DNA from: Ridgeia piscesae
Taxonomy: Eukaryota; Annelida; Polychaeta; Sabellida; Siboglinidae
Assembly: GCA_025642075.2 (NCBI GenBank)
Contig: JAODUO010000474.1
Span: forward strand, 347,501 to 411,500
Direction of reading: 5' to 3'
Length of the DNA stretch: 64,000 nucleotides
Under the pieces are notes generated by a model, which saw nothing but the letters and a program-made list of their open reading frames with translations, made no database searches and was not told where the DNA came from. Numbering within the stretch: position 1 is the first letter of the stretch; every line of letters starts with the position of its first letter. The translations under genes and the position numbers were made by a program. Positions 53,057 through 64,000 of the stretch are shown here, piece after piece.

Positions 53057-53659
53057 ATGACAAGCTACAAAATTGCGTCCGCCGTCTCCGCGATATCACT
53101 CGGAATAGGTGTTTGGGCCGGTTCAAGGTACGAACGCGTGAAACTGAAACTGCAATGTCAGCCGTGTGTCGAGGGTTCTTCAACAACATCCCATCAACAA
53201 TCAAACCAAGACCCACCCGGGAACACTGGCTGGGCGGGGGTTTTAACTAGATTCATCCCTACACTGTCAGCGGCGCAGCCAATATTGCCTGTTCCTGGCG
53301 GCCCACCCGCAACGTACGCCGGTAACAAGGTGTCGCAGATTATGCGCTACGGTCTTCCGACCACAACGAGCAACGTCAGAACGTACGACGAGTTCGTATT
53401 AGCGTACGACTCACGCAATCGCAATGCGCACTGGGTATTCGAGCACCTAACCCGAGACGACGTGACCCCCAGGGTTGATGTGCAGCGAGAACAATGCCAG
53501 TTCATGGCTGACGACTCCATACACCCCTACTTCCGAGCAACTAATCAGGACTTCGCAAAAAGTGGTTACGACCGCGGTCACCTGGCGGCAGCAGGGAACC
53601 ACAGACGGTCGATGAGGGGAATGGACCAAACGTTTCTGCTCAGCAACATTTCTCCACAG
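53057..53659 (+). CDS. ENDOG: Endonuclease G, exon 1
   Basis: First coding exon of a mitochondrial DNA/RNA non-specific nuclease. The ATG at 53057 is the first in frame and opens a basic, alanine-rich leader (MTSYKIASAVSAISLGIGVW) suited to mitochondrial import. The catalytic part has IMRYGLPTT, YDSRNRNAHWVFEHLT, DDSIHPYFRATNQDF, the active-site block YDRGHLAAAGNHRRS, and FLLSNISPQ. The exon contributes 201 codons and ends in phase 0 at CAG, donor gtaat. Family role: intermembrane-space nuclease in mtDNA turnover and apoptotic DNA cleavage. The catalytic H of DRGH and the N of GNH are present. It is continued by the exon at 63625, and the rest lies beyond the window. Copies of its last 21 or so bases and donor recur downstream. 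Confidence 0.95.
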
Positions 53660-54300
53660 GTAATATATACACGTACGCCTATGCGTAATTAAACTAATTT
53701 TAATGCTCAGTAACATAATGTCTCCACAGGTAATAAAGGCGGGGCCTAAAAATATGCGTAGGCCTACACGTAATGATAATATGCTAAGGCTAAGCAATAA
53801 TTCTCCACAGGTAATAAATGTACACGTACGTAGGCCTACACATAATGATACTAATGATCAGTAATATTTATCGACAGGTAATAAATACGCGTAGCTTACT
53901 GGTAATGATAATATGCTCAGCAACATTTCTCCACATGTAATAAATATGCCCGTAGGGCGGCCGAAGGCCTAGACGAAATGACAGGGGCCTACTAATGTTC
54001 AGTAACGTTTCTCCGTAGGCAATAAATACGCGTAGGCTTACTGCCAGTTACTGGTAACGATAATATGCTCAGCAACATTTCTCCACGGGTAATCAATATA
54101 CACGTAGGCCTACATGTAATGATAGATGCCTACTAATGTTCAGTAACACTTCTCCACAGTAATAAATACACATATGCCTACACGTAATGATAATAATTAT
54201 GCTTAGCAACATTTTTTCATGTAATAAATACATGTAGGCTACACGTAATGATAAGATGCTCAGCAAATTTCTCCTCAGGTCAATAAATATGCGACACGTG
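53638..54300 (+). repeat. Diverged repeat carrying the ENDOG exon 1 donor site, about 10 copies
   Basis: Copies of 58-84 bp start near 53638, 53705, 53789, 53858, 53916, 53997, 54066, 54137, 54202 and 54258. Each has a version of ctcagcaacatttctccaca g/gtaataaata followed by cacgtaggcctacacgtaat, gataatatg. The first copy is the true exon 1 end (LSNISPQ) and donor. Several later copies keep an intact AG/GTAAT junction, others have lost it (ccacatgtaa, ccacagtaat). Divergence is much higher than in the C1GALT1-like array, so it is older. Confidence 0.88.
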
Positions 54301-54589
54301 GGGCCTATATACACATAATTACAATTATAATGAATGTATTTATATAGCGCCCGTTCAATCGAAATTCTTGAGTATAATTTTATAGGATATTAGGGTTCCA
54401 TTGGTGTTCTTGGGGAAAAGCAGTACCCGTAGGTTTTAAACGTAGGAGTCCCTATTTGGAAATATTTTCATTTACGTTTCCTAACGTATAGCCTGTTCCT
54501 CATCTAATCATCGGAAACGTAACACGCTAGTACTAGTTTGGCCTCTTGTTTTACAGTGGCGTATCCAGGATTTTGCATTGGAGGGGGCC

Positions 54590-54688
54590 ATACACACCCA
54601 CCACCACCACGCACGCACGCAGACGCACGCACGCACGCACGCACGCACCCCACACACACACACACACACACATACACCCACCCCCAGT

Positions 54689-54764
<76 letters not shown>

Positions 54765-55125
54765 CACGCAAACACACAAACACACACGAACACACACGAA
54801 CACCACGAACCCAGAAAAAACAACAACACAACACACACAACAACACGAAACCACGAACCCCAACACACACAACACACAAACACACACAAAACCAAACAAA
54901 CGAACCACCAAAACCCGAAACCCCACGAACACAACAACACACACGAACAACACGAACACACCAAACCCCAAAAACACCAGAACCACACGCCCACGAACAC
55001 ACACGAACACACAAAACACCGAACCCAAAACCAAAACACCAAACCCACACCACCCACCACACCAACACCACCAAAACAAAACCACAAACAAAACAAAAAA
55101 ACAAAACCAAAAACACACACACACA
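54590..55125. repeat. CA-rich low-complexity region with cacgaacac units
   Basis: (CA)n grading into aperiodic C/A-only text with scattered gaac; extreme strand bias (almost no T for about 400 bp). Confidence 0.93.
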
Positions 55126-55664
55126 CAAATAAATTGGCCATTACACCGATTAATAGCACTCCCCCGAAAAGCTGGCACCCGCATCAAGCTAAAGGCAAAT
55201 GTGGTCGCGTCTGCTTTTCTTGAGGTCTACACTTATATTTTGTATTTCATTTCATCACACATCAATATGCTCCAAACAAAACTATGACCTAAGCAAGTGT
55301 ATACATTAATCTTCCAAATCATCACAATGGACGTATACCATTGTTTCGTACCAGTTAAGGAATGCATTTGTGGTTGCAGGAAAAACGTTATGCTTACATT
55401 GTAGCGGTAGACCTAGCTAAATCTATGCACGTAGCAGTCTATAACATCTCACCATAGCAATCCCGGGAATAGCAATCTAAGACATCTACGCCGATGCATA
55501 TAGGAATAGATCAGAAGTATATTAAATTACAGAACAGTTCCGTTCCGTATGGAGCCTAAGGCGTATACGCGTCTAAGCATGTACCTATATATGTATCTAA
55601 CAACAAAGCTTGCCTATATATTTAGCACTAGGCCTCCATGGACTTAATTACCCCCTCTCTCCTA

Positions 55665-56370
<706 letters not shown>

Positions 56371-57194
56371 GACCAATGTAGTTGTCAGTTCTATAAAAAA
56401 AAAAATGCATAGAAGCTGGCTTTCAACATTGGAGACTGTGTATCCCTCATGAATCGGAGAATCATGTTAATGTTAGTCCCGTCTCAACTAGGGACGTAAA
56501 CGAGCCACTGAGGACGGCAAGCACCCAGGCTTTGACCATCCTCGGTGCCAACATAGAAAGGTCGCCTTGGCAGACAAGTCAGGTAACGGAATCTTGCCGA
56601 ATGCTGTAGGCCTGAACAATTAGAAACCGTCAAAGTAAGACACAACGAGAAAATGACACAATACTATGATATAGAAACGCGCACCTGTAGCCCCAGTATA
56701 ATAGCAACCTAAACACCGGCCACCATATGTTGCATCATTGTGCTGATACTTATCGCCTACGACAAAGGTGGAGGATTCATCCACACTGGATAACTGAATC
56801 CTATTTGAATTATAACATATTTCGGCACTTGAGTATAATTAGGACCAACGTCAGTGATGTCGCTATAACTGTAACATTTAGGTTGTGCCGGGTTCGACAA
56901 TTGAGTGCCCAAATTTCTTTACCAAAGAGTAGGACTGGGAATGGAAGTCATATACACTAATCCCTATACACTCTGTACTTCGTCACTCTATTCATGAAGC
57001 AGCCAGTTATTGGGCCTCCGTTCCCTATCCTCCAAATTGTCTGTGATTGGGGGCATGGCCCCCTGGCCCCTCTGGCTACGCCACTGTTCGTTGCTGCAGC
57101 CAGCGACAGAAGTGGACAATTCCTAACTGAGTCCTATTTGCACGATGTCACATTTCTTTGCGTAAGTGTAGGCTGGGAAAGAAAGTCTTACAAC

Positions 57195-58580
57195 GACATC
57201 CTTAAACCGTCTGTATTTTGTGACTCTATGAATCAGGCAGCCAGGTACTGGTCCTCCGTTCCCCACCACCAACATTTTCCGAGATTGAGGGGCCATGACC
57301 CGCTGCCCCGCTCCCCCTTTGTTACACCACTGTGCCTTTAGCAAATCCGACTGTCTCCCAGTGGGCCCTCCCTAAACCGTAGAGAAGTTAGACTGGTGCC
57401 AGTGTTCGTGCTATGTGACACCAGAGAGCGCCACTACAGTTGGCCTGTCGCTAGTCTGGAGGTGGTGTGCCATGTCCATTGTTTTACGAGTTTGCTTAAT
57501 CCCTTGGTTTGTTGCGCCACTGAGCTTGATCTTTGAGGATACTGGCGCATAAGAAGTCGTTATTATTATTATACCTCCCTCCCTCCCTCCCTTCCCCACT
57601 CCCTCACTCCCTCACTCCCTCACTCCCTCACTCCCTCACCCTCACTCCCTCACTCCCTCACTCCCTCACTCCCTCACTCCCTCACTCCCTCACTCCCTCA
57701 CTCCCTCACTCCCTCCCCGAGGAGAGTTTGTAGAAGAGTTGGGTATTTCAGTCGGGCGGCAGACAAACTACCAAGATGTCATACAACCTCTGACGAAACT
57801 AAACTGAAATAACTATTACCCTACACCTGTCTGCAAGTGTGGGCAGCAAATCAGAGTAGAGTAATATTTATAGAGTAATACTTATAGAGTAATAAACCTA
57901 TACGTGTAGAAGAAGGTGTAAGTTGTTACACTTTGTTACTACGACGCTGAAATGGAAGCTACTTAGGGCCCCTTCACCCACGTTCGGTGGCCCCGACAGA
58001 AGTCGGTTACCAACTTTAAATCCATTTGCACATTACACCGAATGTGGAAGGAAAACACTGGCCCCTTAAACCGTCTGTATTTTGTGACTCTATGAATCAG
58101 GCAGCCAGGTAGGTATTGGTCCTCCGTTCCACACCACCAACATTTTCCGAGATTGAGGGGCCGTGACCCCCTGCCCCCCTCCCCCTTGGTTACATTACTG
58201 TGCCTTTAGCAAAGCCGACTGTCTCCCAGTGGGCCCTCCCTAAACCGTAGAGAAGTTAGACTGATGCCAGTGTTCGTGCTATGTGACACCAGAGAGCGCC
58301 ACGGCAGTTGGCCTGCCGCTAGTCTGGAGGTGGTGTGCCATGTCCGTCTCCGTGCAGTGGAAACACGGTATACAGTACACATGGACGCACGCATTGTTTT
58401 ACGGTTACGAGTTTGTTTAATCCCTTGGTTTGTCGCGCCACTGAGCTTGATCTTTGAGGATACTGGCGCTTAAGAAGTCGTTATTATTATTAGACCTCCC
58501 TCCCTCCCTACCTCCCTCACTCACTCACTCACTCACTCACTCCCTCACGCCCTCACTCCCTCACTCCCCCACTCCCTGTA
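57195..58580 (+). repeat. Duplicated block of about 430 bp (57195-57640 and 58066-58580)
   Basis: Both blocks share aaaccgtctgtattttgtga, ctctatgaatcaggcagcca, aacattttccgagattgagg, gtgacaccagagagcgccac and a following (CCCTCACT)n tract. By eye they are more than 90 percent identical, with a 58-bp insertion in the second. They lie in the large ENDOG intron. Confidence 0.8.
57575..57717. repeat. (CCCTCACT)n microsatellite
   Basis: Octanucleotide repeat at the end of the first duplicated block; a related tract lies at 58495-58577. Confidence 0.93.
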
Positions 58581-58727
58581 AGTTGTTACACTTTGTTACT
58601 ACGACGCTGAAATGGAAACTACTTAATTCGTTCACCACACGAGGTGCACGACAGACTAGTCGTTACAACATGTGAATATCCATTTGCGACATTACACCGA
58701 TGTGCGTCAAGAGCACTCGGCTGATGA

Positions 58728-60452
58728 AGCAGATGTAGGTGTCTAGAGGGCTCTCGGTGTCATCTCGCCCAGTAGACGTAGGTGTCTAGAGGGCTCTCGG
58801 TGTCATCTCGCCCAGTAGACGTAGGTGTCTAGCGGGCTCTCGGTGTCATCTCGCCCAGTAGACGTAGGTGTCTAGAGGGCTCTCGGTGTCATCTCGCCCA
58901 GTAGACGTAGGTGTCTAGCGGGCTCTCGGTGTCATCTCGCCCAGTAGACGTAGGTGTCTAGAGGGCTCTCGGTGTCATCTCGCCCAGTAGACGTAGGTGT
59001 CTAGAGGGCTCCCGGTGTCATCTCGCCCAGTAGACGTAGGTGTCTAGAGGGCTCTCGGTGTCATCTCGCCCAGTAGACGTAGGTGTCTAGAGGGCTCTCG
59101 GTGTCATCTCGCCCAGTAGACGTAGGTGTCTAGCGGGCTCTCGGTGTCATCTCGCCCAGTAGACGTAGGTGTCTAGAGGGCTCTCGGTGTCATCTCGCCC
59201 AGTAGACGTAGGTGTCTAGAGGGCTCTCAGGTGTCATCTCGCCCAGTAGACGTAGGTGTCTAGAGGGCTCTAGGTGTCATCTCGCCCAGTAGACGTAGGT
59301 GTCTAGAGGGCTCTCGGTGTCATCTCGCCCAGTAGACGTAGGTGTCTAGAGGGCTCCCGGTGTCATCTCGCCCAGAAGACGTAGGTGTCTAGAAGGCTCT
59401 CGGTGTCATCTCGCCCAATAGACGTAGGTGTCTAGAAGGCTCTCGGTGTCATCTCGCCCAGTAGACGTAGGTGTCTAGAGGGCTGTAGTTGTCATCTCGC
59501 CCAGTAGACGTAGGTGTCTAGAGGGCTCTAGTTGTCATCTCGCCCAATAGACGTAGGTGTCTAGAGTGCTCTAGTTGTCATCTCGCCCAGTAGACGTAGG
59601 TGTCTAGAGGGTTCTAGTTGTCATCTCGCCCAGTAGACGTATGTGTCTAGAGGGCTCTAGTTGTCATCTCGCCCAGTAGACGTAGGTGTCTAGCGGGCTC
59701 CCGGTGTCATCTCGCCCAGTAGACGTAGGTGCCTAGCGGGCTCCCGGTGTCATCTCGCCCAGTAGACGTAGGTGTCTAGCGGGCTCCCGGTGTCATCTCG
59801 CCCAGTAGACGTAGGTGTCTAGAGGGCTCCCGGTGTCATCTCGCCCAGTAGACGTAGGTGTCTAGCGGGCTCCCGGTGTCATCTCGCCCAGTAGACGTAG
59901 GTGTCTAGCGGGCTCCCGGTGTCATCTCGCCCAGTAGACGTAGGTGTCTAGCGGGCTCTCAGTGTCATCTCGCCCAGTAGACGTAGGTGTCTAGCGGGCT
60001 CTCAGTGTCATCTCGCCCAGTAGACGTAGGTGTCTAGCGGGCTCTCAGTGACATCTCGCCCAGTAGACGTAGGTGTCTAGCGGGCTCTCAGTGTCATCTC
60101 GCCCAGTAGACGTAGGTGTCTAGCGGGCTCTCGGTGTCATCTCGCCCAGTAGACGTAGGTGTCTAGCGGGCTCTCGGTGTCATCTCGCCCAGTAGACGTA
60201 GGTGTCTAGCGGGCTCTCGGTGTCATCTCGCCCAGTAGACGTAGGTGCCTAGCGGGCTCCCGGTGTCATCTCGCCCAGTAGACGTAGGTGCCTAGCGGGC
60301 TCCCGGTGTCATCTCGCCCAGTAGACGTAGGTGTCTAGCGGGCTCCCGGTGTCATCTCGCCCAGTAGACGTAGGTGCCTAGCGGGCTCTCGGTGTCATCT
60401 CGCCCAGTAGACGTAGGTGTCTAGCGGGCTCCCGGTGTCATCTTGCCCAGCT
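58728..60452 (+). repeat. 43-bp minisatellite in ENDOG intron 1, about 40 copies
   Basis: Unit: tagacgtaggtgtctagagg, gctctcggtgtcatctcgcc, cag. Variants include agcggg, ctcccgg, ctctcag and ctctagtt, clustered in runs, which suggests local spread of variants. No exon sequence. The unit ends gcccag/tag, an acceptor-like string on the coding strand. Confidence 0.95.
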
Positions 60453-60977
60453 CTCCACGAATCAGCTTACAGTGATACTCAAGCTAGCACATCAAATATA
60501 TGAGTATCGGGTAGACGATTTTCAATTTAAGCTAACCAACGTGACACTTCGGTTAGGCCTAAACCGCGTACCACGTGACTAGCGTGGCATGATGCGGCAG
60601 CCAACATACACCAGTAATGTCGAAATGCGTCCAGTGTTGATTATTTTATTTTCCTGTTACAGGTAACAGTGGAACTAAAATCGAGTAACTGCGAAATATA
60701 TGTACGCTAAGTAAGCCAGTGCATACCAGTAAGTTGCCGACGAATTTAGTATAAGATTATTAGGTGTAACTGAAGCAGTGACTCGCTTGGGAGCCACACG
60801 ACTGAGTTCGACCGTCCGCGATGTGATTGACCAAGCAGTGGTGCAAGCGATGACAATTCGATTTCGTCCTAGAACATATCTTTAGCTGTTCACTGGATCT
60901 ACTGTAACACAATGACACGGAGTGGCGCGTGGGAGAGGGACGTAGACGGGGTCACATTCTTCACGTGTGTGTAGTAC

Positions 60978-62844
60978 TAGGGCCCTGCGCGGGGCGGGTT
61001 GCGGCCCGCAGCCCGCGGGGGCCGCGCGCTAGATTTGTATTTGTTGCGGTGCGGGCTGCGGGCCAGACCAGTGCGGGCCGGGCTGTGGGCCAGGTATCGG
61101 CGCATTCCGCGGGGCGGGGCTGGCTGTGGGCCAGGATATGTAAAAATATGCGGGGCGGGGTGGGGTGGGCCGAATGATATAGTGGCGGGGCGGGTGCGGG
61201 CTCAGCTTTTTCAGCCCGCGCAGTTTCTCTCAAAATTTGCACATTGTCTGTGCCTATTAGTTGGTGGATTACCTGATAGCTCTTTGTGTGGGTGACACTG
61301 TGTTAATAATGTTATTCAGACAGTGTCTAGTTAATACAAAGGTTTGGTCTTGCATACACGAACACCATAAACATCTTTTGAATCTTTGACAACAGTAAGA
61401 AATATGGTAGCAAAATATTGTTATTGTGGCACAGATCGCTACAGACTGCCCTTTGTACACAATCATAGCAATGATGACAGACCTAGCTAACAGCCAAGTT
61501 GATTTTGGTTCTCCCTTTAGCACCAGTGTCACCATTCACCAGGCTGTCCTGTCTTGCTAGGTTTGTTTGAACAATTCCCAAGGAGACCTATTTAATTGGT
61601 CTAGGTCCGTTATAGCTACTTCCCATTATAGCTACTTCCCGTTATAGCTACACTTTTTCCCGTTATAGCTACTCGTTAAGTTTGACAGGCAAACTAGTCC
61701 CGTTATAGCTACATATTTAATTACACAATTCAGGAGGGGACAGCAAGAGGGAGCATTAACTATTTCAGATTACCTTAAGATTCCTACATGAAATGTATTA
61801 TTGAAGGACATATTTTTAAAGTTATAAGAATGATATATAAATGTAACTGTCAGTTATTTGAAATAAAATCATTTGTGCAAAACTTTTTTTTCAAAAGACA
61901 ACTACGTTAATTATACTGAGTACAGAATTGCATTTATAACAAATAATGTTTCCTCACCACTTTCGCAAAGTTGGAATTCCATCCCTCAACATGGTTATTT
62001 GTTCATTTGTCAGTCTCTGTGTAGGGGCATTCCATGTCAAATCAATAAAAAAAAGTCAAATTTACATGACCGTCTTCGATTTTTATGAAATTTGGTGTGT
62101 CGGTTTATGATCATGAGTCTATGCATCCCACTAATTTTTAGGCACATTGGCATTGCTGACTCTTAGCAGAACCTTTTCATTTCTTGGTAACCATGTCCAA
62201 GGTCATATCATAACATTTGTTACAAGATATTGGCTGTAATATATTAATAAGTAAAACAATTCTTGAGGGGTTCTAATACAGATTTCCCTTAATAGGTGAG
62301 TGTTGGCTGGTGTCTATTTAATGTATAATATATTAATGAGTAATGGAAATGTCTGGCAGGATGCTCAATTACCCAATGTAGTAAGCTGTAAAACTACAAC
62401 AGTGTAAAGCAATTGAAGATTCTACCTACTTGGGATTCCCTCAAGCAAATATTTCTTATCACTTTGCACCACCACTGAGGCACTGACACAATAGCCTTAG
62501 CAGTTGCCATCTAGCAGGGCTGGTCAGAACAGGGCAAGGGGCATTGAAGCCAAGATCAAAAGACTGGCAGGCCACTGCAAAAGAGGCCTGTTGTTGCTAG
62601 TTGCAGCTGGGTCCACCTTGGTCAGAGGTGACAACTGACAACCTGTTAGTGGATATTAGCTTATCTGGTTTGCTCAGTGTTGTCATTGTGAATGACTACA
62701 GTGACTTCCAACATGCCTGCGGACCAAGTTACTGCGGGCCGGGGCGGGTGCGGGTCAGGAGATGACCAATATGCGGGGCGGGCTGCGGGCTGAATTGTAA
62801 TTTGCGGGGCGGGCTGCGGGCTCAGATTTCCAGCAGGGCCTTAG
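60978..62844. mobile_element. GC-rich-ended element of about 1.87 kb
   Basis: The left end agggccctgc and the right end gcagggcctta are inverted, each followed inward by GC-rich gcgggctgcgggc subrepeats (60985-61220 and 62725-62835). The middle is AT-rich. Flanks share gtgtgta but not a clean 8-bp duplication. No intact transposase frame was seen. hAT-like non-autonomous origin is a guess. Confidence 0.5.
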
Positions 62845-63068
62845 TGTGTACACGTAGATTTGTAGATTCGAGTGACACTGCGGAGATGAGTGAGACACTG
62901 ACACGTGTAGTGTGAACGGAGCATCCTGCCAGCCGAGTGAACCGACATTATGTCAGATGACAATGTTTGAGCTCCATGGACAAATGGATCGTCATACTAT
63001 AATCTTGTCGGAGGAGAGACACCATAAATGTAATAAACATTGACAAGAAACTTCTTGTTTCGTTAAGA

Positions 63069-63352
<284 letters not shown>

Positions 63353-63624
63353 CCTCCATCTCTCTGTCACATAGCGATCGAAGAGCTTACATTTTTAATC
63401 GGAGACTACTCCAGCATTCTTGGTGGAAGTTCTGTAGTGATTCGTAACGAGAACTTAAAGACGCTCGCATGATAATGGTGACGCATTTGAATAAAACAGT
63501 AACTCTGTTCATCGCGATGTCTTTAAAATGTGATTTTGTTACTTTCATTATCCCAGAAACAATGTGATGGTGTTTATGTGATCGTTTTGGTTCGAGTACT
63601 TTAAAAGCCGCTTGTTGCTTTCAG

Positions 63625-63737
63625 GTTGGCGAAGGATTCAATCGACACGCGTGGAATTCACTTGAGAAATATGTCCGAGGTTTGACGAAACGCTACAGCA
63701 ATCTCTACGTCTGTACTGGTCCTCTGTACCTGCCCAG
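63625..63737 (+). CDS. ENDOG: Endonuclease G, exon 2 (gene continues past the window)
   Basis: After acceptor tgctttcag the exon reads VGEGFNRHAWNSLEKYVRGL, then TKRYSNLYVCTGPLYLP, and ends with AG before donor gtgcgt. It joins exon 1 in phase 0 (ISPQ to VGEGFN) and matches the ENDOG block APQ-NQNAWNNLEKY-VYVCTGPLFLPR. Intron 1 is about 10 kb. The C-terminal part (from the following exon) is outside the window. Confidence 0.95.
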
Positions 63738-64000
63738 GTGCGTGTCAACTCACCTGTCAACTCACATGTCAACGCCCGTTCGTTGTTCCAACCTTGAAAC
63801 AAGCTCTCGTGACCTTTCCGTTATTTTAGCTGGTAGTTTTTTTTATTGAAACACGACTATGATATTGTAAGTAGTTGCACATTATACCAACGTGTACCGT
63901 ACTCTTTTGACACTGTTGTAAAGTGATCCGTTTAATTATTATTGTCATCGTCAGCATAATCAGTATTTAGATATGTTTTTATGCCAGCACGTAACATAAT

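Overview
The window reads as nuclear DNA of an animal, most likely a marine invertebrate. Genes have short coding exons (20 to 629 bp) and consensus GT-AG introns. The intervening DNA is full of microsatellites, minisatellites, inverted-repeat elements and decayed non-LTR retrotransposon pieces. I cannot fix the phylum from sequence alone. I saw no prokaryotic operon, rRNA, tRNA or CRISPR array. Most long open frames in the window are artefacts of simple repeats.

Four conserved genes can be rebuilt exon by exon. From left to right: (1) TMCO1, minus strand, 16464 to 10540, 7 coding exons, 184 aa, complete; (2) a divergent C1GALT1-like core 1 beta-1,3-galactosyltransferase, minus strand, 27330 to 18894, 3 coding exons, 335 aa, complete; (3) GTF2B (TFIIB), minus strand, 50185 to 33444, 10 coding exons, 316 aa, complete; (4) ENDOG (mitochondrial endonuclease G), plus strand, exons at 53057-53659 and 63625-63737, running out of the window. 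GTF2B and ENDOG are head to head with about 2.9 kb between their start codons. The genes do not form a pathway; they only share a neighbourhood.

The main discovery is in the tandem repeats. Three of the four genes carry a minisatellite whose unit straddles an exon-intron junction. In C1GALT1-like, about 130 tandem copies over about 6.7 kb each contain the terminal-exon 3' splice site: 19 nt of intron ending in gttgcag plus the first 33 nt of exon 3. In TMCO1, seven 47-bp copies each contain 19 nt of exon 6 and its gtgagt donor. In ENDOG, about ten older and diverged copies contain the end of exon 1 and its gtaat donor. A fourth, decayed duplication covers TMCO1 exon 1 and its upstream region. 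Arrays confined to introns or flanks (units of 23, 39, 43, 48, 49 and 55 bp) fill much of GTF2B and ENDOG. The genome region seems prone to tandem amplification that does not spare splice sites.

Layout: 1-10539 repeats and no recognised gene; 10540-16464 TMCO1; 16600-18893 retroelement debris and no gene; 18894-27330 C1GALT1-like with its giant array; 27331-33443 inverted-repeat elements and a 55-bp minisatellite; 33444-50185 GTF2B; 50186-53056 (GT)n and one unassigned exon-like frame; 53057-64000 ENDOG with a 10-kb intron full of repeats.
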